From contig NZ_JBGQOG010000017.1 in assembly GCF_052113705.1 (NCBI RefSeq), positions 40,961-104,960 on the forward strand: a DNA stretch of 64,000 nt. The letters run 5' to 3'. The position numbers and the translations under genes are program-made. Source of the DNA: JBGQOG01 sp052113705. GTDB lineage: Bacteria; Pseudomonadota; Alphaproteobacteria; Rhodobacterales; Rhodobacteraceae. The notes under the pieces were generated by a model. That model saw nothing but the letters and a program-made list of their open reading frames with translations. It did no database searches and was not told the DNA's origin. The first letter of the stretch is position 1. Each line of letters begins with the position of its first letter. Positions 16,734-25,503 of the stretch are shown here, piece after piece.

Positions 16734-17821
16734 CCGATAAAAAGATCAATGTCGCGGTGATCGGCGCCGGGATCGGCCGCTCGCATATCGAAGAGGGGGT
16801 GATGAACAACCCCGCCGATTTCGCGCTGCACACTTTGTGCGACATCAACCTCGAACTGGCGACCTCTGTCGCCGCCGCCTTCCCGGGCTGCCGTGTCGCC
16901 ACCGATATGCAAAAGGTGTTCGAGGATCCGGAGGTCGATCTGGTCGACATCTGCCTGCCGCCGCATCTGCATTTTCCGGCGATGATGGCGGCGCTTGCGG
17001 CGGGCAAACATGTGATTTGCGAAAAGCCCTTCGTGAATTCGGTTTCCGAGGTGCGGCAGGTGATGGCCAAGGCGGCGGCGGTGGGGCGGATGGTCTATCC
17101 GGTCTTTCAATACCGCTATGGTACCGGCTACCGGCAGATGCATGAGTTGCAAAAGCGCGGCCTGACCGGAAAACCTTACGTTCTGACGCTGGAGACGCAT
17201 TGGCAGCGCGGCGCGGAGTATTACGCCATTCCCTGGCGCGGCCGTTGGTCGGGCGAGCGGGGCGGGGCGATTGTCAGCCATGCCACCCATATCCACAACC
17301 TCGCCACGCATCTGATGGGCGATGTGGTCTCGGTGGCGGCCATGCTCGACACCAAGGTCAATCCGATCGAGACCGAGGATTGCGCCGCCATCGCCATGCG
17401 GACCGGGCAAGGGGCGCTGGTCACCTCGTCGATCTGCCTTGGCAATGCAGGGAACATGTCGCGGATGCGGGCCTGCTTTGAGAAACTCACCGCCGAAAGC
17501 GATCTGCATCCCTATAAGATCGGCGCCGAGACCTGGACCTTTACCGCCGCAAATCCCGCGGATCAGGCCGAAATCGATGCGGTCATTGCAGAAATCCGCG
17601 ATTTTCCGCTGCGCTTCGATGGCTTCTTTGCCGATATTGCGGCAGATCTGAAGGGGGGAACCCCCGTCTATCTGCCCACACTTGCCGAGGCCGCGCATTC
17701 GATGGAACTGATCACCGCCATCTATCAGTCGCACCGGACCGGGCAGTTTGAGGCTTTGCCGCTGGCCGCCGGGCATCCGCTGATGGAGAGCTGGCTGCCC
17801 GCAACCGAGGATGCCGCCTGA
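16730..17821 (+). CDS. Gfo/Idh/MocA oxidoreductase 3
   Basis: A 363-residue predicted NAD(P)-dependent dehydrogenase. Rossmann motif VIGAGIGRSHIEEG, EKP motif CEKPFVNS near residue 99, and a catalytic stretch YAIPWRGRWSGERGGAIVSHATHIHNL near residues 165-190 with several histidines. Its C-terminus is followed by the TetR gene with a one-base TGATG overlap. It probably oxidises or reduces a sugar or keto-sugar intermediate of the pathway. Confidence 0.86.
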   Translation: MTDKKINVAVIGAGIGRSHIEEGVMNNPADFALHTLCDINLELATSVAAAFPGCRVATDMQKVFEDPEVDLVDICLPPHLHFPAMMAALAAGKHVICEKPFVNSVSEVRQVMAKAAAVGRMVYPVFQYRYGTGYRQMHELQKRGLTGKPYVLTLETHWQRGAEYYAIPWRGRWSGERGGAIVSHATHIHNLATHLMGDVVSVAAMLDTKVNPIETEDCAAIAMRTGQGALVTSSICLGNAGNMSRMRACFEKLTAESDLHPYKIGAETWTFTAANPADQAEIDAVIAEIRDFPLRFDGFFADIAADLKGGTPVYLPTLAEAAHSMELITAIYQSHRTGQFEALPLAAGHPLMESWLPATEDAA

Positions 17822-18564
17822 TGGAAAAGAACGTGCACGAGATGATCGATTACAAGCGGGTGGCTGCGGTGGAGGGGATGGAACCCGCCCCCGCCGCCGA
17901 CCGCCGCGCGGCCAAGGACAGCGAGGCGACGAAATCCGCCATCCTGACCGCCGCCACCTATGAATTCTCGGAATTCGGGGTGTCGGGCGCGCGCATCGAC
18001 CGGATCGCGGCACGGGCGAATGCCAATAAATCGCTGATCTACAGCTATTTCGGTGACAAGGAAGAGCTTTACAAGATCGTGCTCCGCTCGGCCTATATCC
18101 AGATCCGGATGGGCGAGCGCGAGCTGGATCTGTCGAGCTATGGCCCGGTTGAGGGCGTGTTGCGGCTGGTTGAATTCACCTTTGACCATTACAACGATAA
18201 CCCCTGGTTCCTGCGGCTTCTGGCCGAGGAGAACCTGCGGCGCGGGGCCACCGTCTCGCAGATCGGTGACATCCGGCAGATCCAGTCGCAGCTGACCGAT
18301 ACCGTCTCGCTGATGCTGGAAAAGGGCCACCGCGACGGGATCTTCACCCGTGAAATATCGGCGACCAGCCTCTATCTCCTGATCGCCTCGCTCTTCTATT
18401 TCCCGATGGCCAACCGCTACACGCTCTCGGCCGTCTTCGGGGTTGAGGCCGACAGCCCGGCCTGGAGTGCCGCGCTCTTGCGGCAAAGTCAGGACATCGT
18501 GCTGGCCTATCTCTGTGCCCCGGCATCCGGCGCGGCAACCGACCCCGCCACCCCGGAAGGCTGA
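17821..18564 (+). CDS. TetR-family regulator of the sugar cluster
   Basis: A 247-residue regulator with an N-terminal extension of about 35 residues, then the DNA-binding helices (TYEFSEFGVSGARIDRIAA, NANKSLIYSYFGDKEELY) and an all-helical ligand domain. It is the eighth gene of the first operon and lies 137 bases before the second. Its likely operators are the two AACCAACT...GGTT elements at 10049-10069 and 18637-18653, which would give feedback control of both units. The inducer is probably a pathway sugar. Confidence 0.85.
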   Translation: MEKNVHEMIDYKRVAAVEGMEPAPAADRRAAKDSEATKSAILTAATYEFSEFGVSGARIDRIAARANANKSLIYSYFGDKEELYKIVLRSAYIQIRMGERELDLSSYGPVEGVLRLVEFTFDHYNDNPWFLRLLAEENLRRGATVSQIGDIRQIQSQLTDTVSLMLEKGHRDGIFTREISATSLYLLIASLFYFPMANRYTLSAVFGVEADSPAWSAALLRQSQDIVLAYLCAPASGAATDPATPEG

Positions 18565-18636
18565 ATTCCCGGGGCCGCACCGGGCCCCGATCCACCCCAC
18601 CCGGAGCCCATATGGGTTCCGCCCGCCACAACAAAA

Positions 18637-18653
18637 AACCAACTGGTTAGATT
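18637..18653. promoter_or_regulatory. TetR-type operator upstream of second sugar operon
   Basis: AACCA-AC-TGGTT is a 12-bp palindrome (perfect apart from the 2-base centre), followed by AGATTA. It shares the half-sites and the trailing GATTA with the element at 10049-10069. Located 53 bases before the ATG of oxidoreductase 4. Confidence 0.6.
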
Positions 18654-18700
18654 AACGAAAGCCGTTCCGCGCGAACGGCAGGGACGGAAAGGCTTAACCC

Positions 18701-19852
18701 ATGAAAACCCAACGAATTGGCATCATCATGCACGGCGTCACCGGACGGATGGGGATGAACCAGCATCTGATCCGCTCGATCCTGGCGCTGCGGGCCCAAG
18801 GGGGGATGGCGCTGAAAGATGGCACGATGCTGATCCCCGATCCGATCATCGTCGGCCGGGATGCGGCGAAGATCGAGGCTTTGGCCAAAAAACACGGGGT
18901 CGACCGCTGGACCACCGATCTCGACGCCGCGCTCGCCAATCCTGACGACACCATCTTCTTTGACGCCGCCTCGACCAAACTGCGCCCCGGTCTTTTGCGG
19001 CGGGCGATTGACGCGGGCAAACATGTCTATTCGGAAAAACCGGTGTCGGAAGGGCTGGAAGAGGCCGTTGCCATCGCCCGCTACGCCAAGGAAAAGGGCG
19101 TGAAGAACGGCATCGTGCATGACAAGCTGGACCTGCCCGGTCTGGTGAAGCTCAAACGCCTGCGCGACAGTGGCTTTTTCGGCAAGATCCTCTCGGTCAA
19201 GGGCGAGTTCGGCTATTGGGTGTTTGAGGGCGACTGGATGCCCGCCCAGCGCCCCAGCTGGAACTACCGCGCGGCGGATGGCGGCGGCATGGTCTCGGAC
19301 ATGCTCTGCCACTGGCGCTATGTGCTCGACAATGTCGTGGCCCCGGTGAAATCGGTCAGCTGCACCACCGCCACCCATATCGCCGACCGCTGGGATGAGA
19401 AGGGGCAACACTACAAAGCCACTGCCGATGATGCCGCCTATGCCACCTTTATGCTTGAGGGGGACATCGTCGCCCATATCAACTCCAGCTGGTGTACCCG
19501 TGTGCGGCGCGATGATCTGGTGACCTTCCAGATCGACGGCACGCATGGCTCTGCCGTGGCGGGTCTGCACAAATGCTACAGCCAGCACCGGGTCAACACG
19601 CCGAAACCGGTCTGGAACCCCGATCAGCCGCAGGCGCTCAATTTCTTTGAGGGCTGGGAAGAGGTGCCGGACAATGCGGTGCTCGACAATGGTTTCAAGG
19701 TGCAATGGGAGCAGTTCCTGCGCCATGTCGTTGAGGATGGTACCTGGGCCTATACGCTGACCGAGGGCGCCAAGGGCGTGCAGCTGGCCGAGGCGGGCTA
19801 CCGCTCCGCGCGCGAACGCCGCTGGGTCGATCTCGAAGATCTGGAGATCTGA
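18701..19852 (+). CDS. Gfo/Idh/MocA oxidoreductase 4
   Basis: A 383-residue oxidoreductase from a different branch than the previous three: the N-terminus reads IIMHGVTGRMGMNQHLI, resembling a Rossmann fold with GxxGRMG, and the EKP motif is SEKPVSEG near residue 112. HDKLDLPGLVKLKRL near residue 145 and a tryptophan-rich stretch (GDWMPAQRPSWNYRAADGGG) follow. First gene of the second unit, behind its own operator. Next gene starts one base after its stop. Confidence 0.85.
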   Translation: MKTQRIGIIMHGVTGRMGMNQHLIRSILALRAQGGMALKDGTMLIPDPIIVGRDAAKIEALAKKHGVDRWTTDLDAALANPDDTIFFDAASTKLRPGLLRRAIDAGKHVYSEKPVSEGLEEAVAIARYAKEKGVKNGIVHDKLDLPGLVKLKRLRDSGFFGKILSVKGEFGYWVFEGDWMPAQRPSWNYRAADGGGMVSDMLCHWRYVLDNVVAPVKSVSCTTATHIADRWDEKGQHYKATADDAAYATFMLEGDIVAHINSSWCTRVRRDDLVTFQIDGTHGSAVAGLHKCYSQHRVNTPKPVWNPDQPQALNFFEGWEEVPDNAVLDNGFKVQWEQFLRHVVEDGTWAYTLTEGAKGVQLAEAGYRSARERRWVDLEDLEI

Positions 19853-19853
19853 G

Positions 19854-21020
19854 ATGGCAGAGGTTCTTCTTCCCGACGCATCGGGCCGGATCGCGCCATT
19901 CACCCTGACCGCCGGGCCGCTGCCTGCGAAGGGCGGCCAGTGGAACCGCATCGCCTATGCGGCGGCGCATGTGGTGGCGGATCCCTTCTCCGACATCGAC
20001 CCCGGCATCGGCGGCGCGGTGGATTGGGAGCGCACGATGGGCTTTCGCCGCCACCTCTGGAGCCTCGGCTTTGGCGTGGCCGAAGCGATGGACACCGCCC
20101 AGCGCGGCATGGGCCTCGATTGGCCGACCTCGCTGGAACTGATCCGGCGCTCGGTCGCGGAAGCCCGCGCCGACGGGCATCTGATTGCTTGCGGCGCGGG
20201 CACCGACCATCTGCTGCCGACGCCCGAGACCACGCTCGATGAGGTGATCGAGGCCTATGCCATGCAATGCGCCGCGGTCGAGGCCACCGGCGGGCGGGTG
20301 ATCCTGATGGCCAGCCGCGCGCTTTGCGCCGTGGCGAAGGGCCCCGAGGATTACGGCCGCGTCTATGGCTCCATTCTGGGCCAACTGGCGCAGCCTGCCA
20401 TCCTGCATTGGCTGGGCGAGATGTTCGACCCGGCGCTGGCGGGCTATTGGGGCAGCGGCGACCATATGCAGGCGATGGATACCTGTCTGCAGGTGATCGC
20501 CGAGAATGCGGATAAGGTCGATGGCATCAAAATCTCGCTGCTTTCGGCCGAGAAAGAGGTCTCGATGCGCCGCCGTCTGCCTGCGGGCGTCAAGATGTAT
20601 ACCGGCGATGATTTCAACTACCCCGAGCTGATTGCCGGCGACGATCAGGGCTATTCCCACGCGCTTCTGGGCATCTTTGACCCGATTGCCGGGGCGGCGG
20701 CACGGGCACTCACTGCGCTCGCCGCCGGGGACCGGGCGGGCTATGACGCGGCCTTTGCGCCGACCGTGCCCCTCTCACGGCATGTGTTCCGCGCGCCCAC
20801 TCGGTTTTACAAGACGGGGGTGGTGTTTCTGGCCTATCTCACCGGGCATCAGGATCATTTCACCATGATCGCCGGGCAGGAAAGCGCCCGCTCCACCCTG
20901 CATCTGGCCGAGGTGGTGCGGCTGGCCAATGCGGCGGGGCTGTTCACCGACCCCGATCTCGCGGCGGCACGGGTGCGGGCGGTGATGGCGCCCCGGGGCG
21001 TGGGAGGTGCGGCATGCTGA
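19854..21020 (+). CDS. DUF993 family protein (DHDPS/aldolase-like TIM barrel)
   Basis: A 388-residue protein that matches the DUF993 family, whose members are annotated as dihydrodipicolinate synthase-like. GLDWPTSLELIRRSVAEARA and GCAGTDHL-like strands are typical. Lys in VDGIKISLLSAEKEV (near residue 225) is in the position expected for a Schiff-base lysine of class I aldolases, then MYTGDDFNYPELI. A retro-aldol or dehydratase step on a keto-sugar intermediate is a reasonable guess. It overlaps the downstream isomerase gene by 7 bases. Confidence 0.8.
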   Translation: MAEVLLPDASGRIAPFTLTAGPLPAKGGQWNRIAYAAAHVVADPFSDIDPGIGGAVDWERTMGFRRHLWSLGFGVAEAMDTAQRGMGLDWPTSLELIRRSVAEARADGHLIACGAGTDHLLPTPETTLDEVIEAYAMQCAAVEATGGRVILMASRALCAVAKGPEDYGRVYGSILGQLAQPAILHWLGEMFDPALAGYWGSGDHMQAMDTCLQVIAENADKVDGIKISLLSAEKEVSMRRRLPAGVKMYTGDDFNYPELIAGDDQGYSHALLGIFDPIAGAAARALTALAAGDRAGYDAAFAPTVPLSRHVFRAPTRFYKTGVVFLAYLTGHQDHFTMIAGQESARSTLHLAEVVRLANAAGLFTDPDLAAARVRAVMAPRGVGGAAC

Positions 21021-21835
21021 CCCCTGACCGCATCTCGCTCAACACGGCCACGGTGAAGGCGCAGTGGAACCTGCAGCAATGCATCGACGGCTGTCTGCGG
21101 CACGGCTTTGGCGGCATCTCGCCCTGGCGCGATGTGCTGCAGGCGGCGGGGGTCGAGGCCGGGGCCAAGGCCATCCGCGCCTCGGGCCTGCGGGTCTCGG
21201 GCCTTTGTCGTGGCGGCTGGTACACGGCGGAGGGTGCGCTGACGCAGGCCGTGCTCGATGACAATTTCCGTGCGGTGGATGAGGCGGCGGCGATTGGGGC
21301 CGAGTGTCTGGTGATGGTGGTTGGCGGCCTGCCCGCAGGCTCGCGCGATCTGCCGGGTGCACGGGCGATTGTCGAAGAGGGGCTGGCGCGCACGCTGGAT
21401 TATGCCCGGACGGCGGCGGTGAAAATCGCCATCGAACCCTTGCATCCGATGTATGCCGCCGACCGCGCGGTGGTCAGCACCACGGCGCAGGCGCTCGACA
21501 TCTGCGACCAATTGGGCGCGGGGATCGGCGTGGCGCTCGATGTCTATCACATCTGGTGGGACCCCGAGATCCTCGCGCAGATCAAACGGGCAGGGCGCGA
21601 GCGTCTCCTGGCCTTTCATCTCTGCGACTGGCTGAACCCGACCCGCGATCTGCTGACGGATCGCGGCATGATGGGCGACGGGGTGATCGATATTCCGGCG
21701 CTGCGCCGCGCGGTCGAGGCCGAGGGCTTTACCGGGCTGAATGAGGTCGAGATTTTCTCGGCCGAGAATTGGTGGAAACGGGAGGGCGATGCGGTGCTGG
21801 CCGAAATCCTCCAACGCGGGCAGAGCTGCTGCTGA
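21014..21835 (+). CDS. Sugar phosphate isomerase/epimerase family protein
   Basis: A 273-residue AP-endonuclease-2/xylose isomerase-like TIM barrel. The four metal ligands expected in the family are visible: Glu in IAIEPLHPMY (near 141), Asp in VALDVYHIWW (near 176), His in LAFHLCDW (near 202) and Glu in NEVEIFSAENWW (near 245). Members working with Gfo/Idh/MocA dehydrogenases epimerise keto-sugars or catalyse beta-elimination from 3-keto-glycosides; either would fit. Last gene of the unit, convergent with the AraC regulator. Confidence 0.85.
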   Translation: MLTPDRISLNTATVKAQWNLQQCIDGCLRHGFGGISPWRDVLQAAGVEAGAKAIRASGLRVSGLCRGGWYTAEGALTQAVLDDNFRAVDEAAAIGAECLVMVVGGLPAGSRDLPGARAIVEEGLARTLDYARTAAVKIAIEPLHPMYAADRAVVSTTAQALDICDQLGAGIGVALDVYHIWWDPEILAQIKRAGRERLLAFHLCDWLNPTRDLLTDRGMMGDGVIDIPALRRAVEAEGFTGLNEVEIFSAENWWKREGDAVLAEILQRGQSCC

Positions 21836-21938
21836 TCCCGGCCGGAGCGGTTCCTCTGCCCTCCGGCACCGCCAAAGGCGCAAGGCGCGGGATGCCCCCG
21901 CGCCTTCGCGTCATTCTGCGTCAGCTGTTGGCGCTGCC

Positions 21939-22841
21939 TCAGCTGCCCTTGCGAAAGGCGCTGGGGGTCTTGCCGGTGCCCGCCTGAAAGGCGCGGGCGA
22001 AATAGGCGGGGCTGGTAAAGCCCAAAGCCTCGGCAATCGCGCCCACCGGTTCGCGGGTTTCGGTCAGCATGCGGCGCGCCTCATAGAGGCGGCGTTCCTG
22101 CAAGAGATCATGCGCCGAGCGGCCACAGGCCTCGCGGCAGACCCGCGTCAGATGCGTTGGGGTCACGCCCAGCTCTGCCGCCATATCGGCTACGCCCTTG
22201 CCCGAACGGAAGCGCCGTTCCAGCACGGCGGCATAGCGCGCGGCAAGGCGGCGCGCGGCGGCGGGGCGGGGTTGTTTTTGCGCGGCGGGATCGGCCTCGA
22301 CCTGCGCGATCTGCCGCTCGAGCCAGACCGAGAGCAGGCCCAGATGGTGGCGCGCCGCGCGGTCAGCCCCGGGCTTCTGGCTTTCCAGCTCGCGCTGGAT
22401 CTGCTCGAAAATCTGCGACAGCTCCGCCTGCGGACCGGATTCGCGGATCCGCAGATGCTGGCTGGCATCGGGCAGGGTGACGTCACAATCGCGGCCAAAG
22501 AACAGCGCCAGACCATTGGTCTGCGGCCCCACCTCAAAGCCGTGCATGACCCCCGCCGGAATGAAGACCGCATTATGCGCGCCATAGCCGCGGGTGAGGC
22601 CCCCCAGAGTGATCCGCCCCTGACCGCGGGTGAACCACAAAAGCACCGGCTCGGGCTGGGCGCGCATCGCCTCCACCCGCCAGCGGCCACCTTGCGCCAG
22701 CCGGGTGATCGGCACCACCCGCACCTGCATCGGCGCATCGGGCAGGCTGACGCGCGCCTGTGCCACCACCGGAACGACGGGCGGCGCGGGTTGCGGGGCG
22801 GAACCAAGTTGCGAGAGCGGCGGGGAGGAAAAGAGTTTCAA
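21939..22841 (-). CDS. AraC-family transcriptional regulator
   Basis: A 300-residue regulator. The N-terminal half has a cupin-like sensor domain (VFIPAGVMHGFEVGP near residue 93) and the last 100 residues hold the two helix-turn-helix units (VADMAAELGVTPTHLTRVCRE and VGAIAEALGFTSPAYFARAFQ). The start is a TTG at 22841, preferred because AAGGA lies 8 nt upstream. It is convergent with the sugar cluster and might control it, but the shared operators there look TetR-like, so its targets are open. Confidence 0.85.
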   Translation of the reverse strand: MKLFSSPPLSQLGSAPQPAPPVVPVVAQARVSLPDAPMQVRVVPITRLAQGGRWRVEAMRAQPEPVLLWFTRGQGRITLGGLTRGYGAHNAVFIPAGVMHGFEVGPQTNGLALFFGRDCDVTLPDASQHLRIRESGPQAELSQIFEQIQRELESQKPGADRAARHHLGLLSVWLERQIAQVEADPAAQKQPRPAAARRLAARYAAVLERRFRSGKGVADMAAELGVTPTHLTRVCREACGRSAHDLLQERRLYEARRMLTETREPVGAIAEALGFTSPAYFARAFQAGTGKTPSAFRKGS

Positions 22842-22936
22842 GCCGGGTATCCTTGCGAATTGCCCGAAGATTATGCCGGAAGTGCCTTTTTTGAAAGGGA
22901 TTTTTCCAGATGCGGCGGGGAGGCGCCGATGCTGCG

Positions 22937-23836
22937 TTACCCCCGCATGATCTTGTGCCAGCCGCCCATCTTGCTACGAAACCATGTGCGTTGCCGCTTG
23001 GCATATTGTCGGCTTGCGGCCTGGGCGAGGCTGCGGGCGGTGGCCAGATCCAGCTCGCCGCGCAGATGCGCAATCAGTTCCGGCGCGCCGATCGCCCGCG
23101 CCCAAAGCGCCTTTTCCGCCCAGATCGGCAGCACCGCCCGCGCCTCCTCGAGCGCGCCGCCCTCCAGCATCAGGTCAAACCGGCGGTCGATCCGGTCGGC
23201 CAACCAGTCGCGGTCTGCCTCGATCAACAGCGGCGTCACCTGATGCAGCGGCAGGAGCGGCGGCGGCGTGCCATCCTGCCAGGCGGCAAGGCCGCGCCCG
23301 GTGGCCGATTGCACCTCCCAGGCGCGCTGGATGCGGGCGGGGTTCAGCGCGTCGATGCGGGCGCGGGTGGCGGGATCAAGTTCCGCCAGCAGTGCCTCCG
23401 GCCCCTCCGCCGCCAGTCTTTGGTCGGCGAGCAGACGGGTCGCGGGCGGGGTGGCGGGAATCTCGGCCAGCCCTTCGGTCAGGGCGGTGAAATAAAGGCC
23501 GGTGCCGCCGATGATGATCAGCCGCTCGCCCGTGGCCAGAAGGCCGGTGATCTCGCGCAGCCAATGGCCGACGGAATAATCCTCGCCCGGGTGCCTGTGG
23601 CCATAGAGGCGGTGGTGCGCTTCGGCTTCCTCTTCGGCTGAGGGCCGGGCCGAGAGAAGCCGCCAGCAGGACCAGACCTGCAGCGCATCGGCATTGACGA
23701 TCAACCCGCCCTGACGCCGCGCCAGATCCAGCGCCAGCGCCGATTTGCCACTCGCCGTGGGCCCGGCGATCAGCACATGGCGCGCCGGATCGGGGTCCGC
23801 CGGGGGCGGGGCGGGCGGTATGGCGGCCTCGGTCAT
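22937..23836 (-). CDS. miaA: tRNA dimethylallyltransferase
   Basis: Transfers the dimethylallyl group to A37 of tRNAs that read UNN codons. 299 residues. P-loop GPTASGKSALAL near residue 25, NADALQVWSCWRLLSARPS (substrate/DSxQ-like region with Asp-Ala-Leu-Gln), and GGTGLYFTALTEGL near residue 108 are all diagnostic. The ATG at 23836 is supported by GAGGAAA 8 nt upstream; a much longer open frame beyond it is antisense to pyrH and frr and is not used. Divergent from pyrH. Confidence 0.93.
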   Translation of the reverse strand: MTEAAIPPAPPPADPDPARHVLIAGPTASGKSALALDLARRQGGLIVNADALQVWSCWRLLSARPSAEEEAEAHHRLYGHRHPGEDYSVGHWLREITGLLATGERLIIIGGTGLYFTALTEGLAEIPATPPATRLLADQRLAAEGPEALLAELDPATRARIDALNPARIQRAWEVQSATGRGLAAWQDGTPPPLLPLHQVTPLLIEADRDWLADRIDRRFDLMLEGGALEEARAVLPIWAEKALWARAIGAPELIAHLRGELDLATARSLAQAASRQYAKRQRTWFRSKMGGWHKIMRG

Positions 23837-24034
23837 CGCGGCGTTTCCTCTGGCATCGGCCCCCCGGACTGCCTCCGGGAGAGGCAATTCGACGGGGGCG
23901 GCGCTGGTTTGCACAATTAGCGGTTTCGGGCGGTTGAACCCGCGCCCCTTTTCCGACATTTTGCCCCCGAATGACAACCTGCCCCGCGCGAGGGTCCCGA
24001 CGGGCCTGCCGCACCCTGAATTGAAGGATTTGAG

Positions 24035-24766
24035 ATGAGCACGCAGAGCGAGCCGATTGTGAAATATAAGCGCGTCCTTCTGAAGATTTCCGGTGAGGCG
24101 CTGATGGGCGATCAGGGCTTTGGCCTGCATCCGCCGACCGTGGCCCGCATCGCGCAGGAAGTGAAATCGGTGCAGGATCTGGGTGTTGAGATCTGCATGG
24201 TGATCGGCGGCGGCAATATCTTCCGCGGTCTTGCCGGTTCGGCGCAGGGGATGGAGCGGACCACCGCCGATTACATGGGCATGCTGGCCACGGTGATGAA
24301 CGCGCTGGCGATGCAGGCGGCGCTTGAGGCGCTGAACATCCACACCCGGGTGATCTCGGCGATTCCGATGGATCAGGTTTGCGAGCCCTATATCCGCCGC
24401 CGCGCCGTGCGCCACCTTGAGAAAAAGCGGGTCTGCATTTTCGCCGCCGGCACCGGCAACCCCTATTTCACCACCGACACCGCCGCGACGCTGCGCGCCA
24501 ATGAGATGGGCTGCGAGGCGATCTTCAAGGGCACCAAGGTTGATGGCGTCTATGACAAAGACCCGAAGAAACACGCCGATGCCAAGCGCTATGAGACCGT
24601 CAGCTATGACGAGGTGCTGCAAAAGCATCTGGGGGTGATGGATGCCAGCGCCATCGCACTCGCGCGCGACAACAACCTGCCGATCATCGTGTTCAGCCTG
24701 GATGAGCCGGGCGGGTTCCGCGGCATTCTGGCCGGGCAGGGCACCTATACCCGCGTGCAGGACTGA
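24035..24766 (+). CDS. pyrH: UMP kinase
   Basis: Cytoplasmic kinase that phosphorylates UMP to UDP in pyrimidine synthesis; 243 residues, the usual length. Motifs: LLKISGEALMG, IGGGNIFRG, ADYMGMLATVMNALA, GTGNPYFTTDTAA and GTKVDGVYDKDP. First gene of the conserved pyrH-frr-uppS-cdsA-dxr-rseP group. It is preceded by about 200 bases that separate it from the divergent miaA. Confidence 0.97.
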   Translation: MSTQSEPIVKYKRVLLKISGEALMGDQGFGLHPPTVARIAQEVKSVQDLGVEICMVIGGGNIFRGLAGSAQGMERTTADYMGMLATVMNALAMQAALEALNIHTRVISAIPMDQVCEPYIRRRAVRHLEKKRVCIFAAGTGNPYFTTDTAATLRANEMGCEAIFKGTKVDGVYDKDPKKHADAKRYETVSYDEVLQKHLGVMDASAIALARDNNLPIIVFSLDEPGGFRGILAGQGTYTRVQD

Positions 24767-24910
24767 TCCCGATACTTCGGGTGTGACGCTCGGCGCTTGA
24801 CCGCCGGGCGGCAGCCCGTCACAACATTCTCCCGCGTGCTGACCATGGCGTTTGCACGCCAAAACCGCTAGAAGGCCCCGAAACGGGCCGCAACAGACGG
24901 AAACTGACCC

Positions 24911-25474
24911 ATGTCCGACGAGATCGAGATTGATATTGATGACCTGCAGCGCCGCATGGACGGGGCGATGAATTCCCTCAAGCAGGAATTCGCCTCGCTG
25001 CGCACCGGCCGCGCCTCGGCCTCGATGGTTGAGCCGATCATGGTCGATGCCTATGGCTCGCCGACGCCGATCAACCAGATCGGCACGGTGAACGTGCCCG
25101 AGCCGCGGATGGTCACCATCAACGTCTGGGACAAGGGGCTGGTGTCGAAGGCCGAGAAGGCGATCCGCGATTCGGGTCTGGGCATCAACCCGCAGCTCAA
25201 TGGCACCATCATCATGCTGCCGATCCCCGAGCTGAACGAAGAGCGCCGCAAGGAACTGACCCGCGTGGCCGCGCAATATGCCGAACACGCCCGTGTGGCG
25301 GTGCGCAACGTGCGCCGCGATGGCATGGACCAGATCAAGAAGGCCAAGGCCGCGGGCATGTCGGAAGATGATCAGAAATTCTGGTCCGACGAAGTGCAGA
25401 CGCTGACCGATAAAATGACCGCTGTCGTCGACAAGATGCTCGAAGGCAAGCAAGCCGAGATCATGCAGGTCTGA
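24911..25474 (+). CDS. frr: Ribosome recycling factor
   Basis: Splits the post-termination ribosome together with EF-G. 187 residues, the standard length. Hallmarks: MDGAMNSLKQEFASLRTGRASASM, YGSPTPINQIGTVNVPEPRM, and the C-terminal QTLTDKMTAVVDKMLEGKQAEIMQV helix. 144 bases separate it from pyrH. Confidence 0.97.
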   Translation: MSDEIEIDIDDLQRRMDGAMNSLKQEFASLRTGRASASMVEPIMVDAYGSPTPINQIGTVNVPEPRMVTINVWDKGLVSKAEKAIRDSGLGINPQLNGTIIMLPIPELNEERRKELTRVAAQYAEHARVAVRNVRRDGMDQIKKAKAAGMSEDDQKFWSDEVQTLTDKMTAVVDKMLEGKQAEIMQV

Positions 25475-25503
25475 GACCCTGGACAGCGGGAGGGGGCGGG
25501 GCC

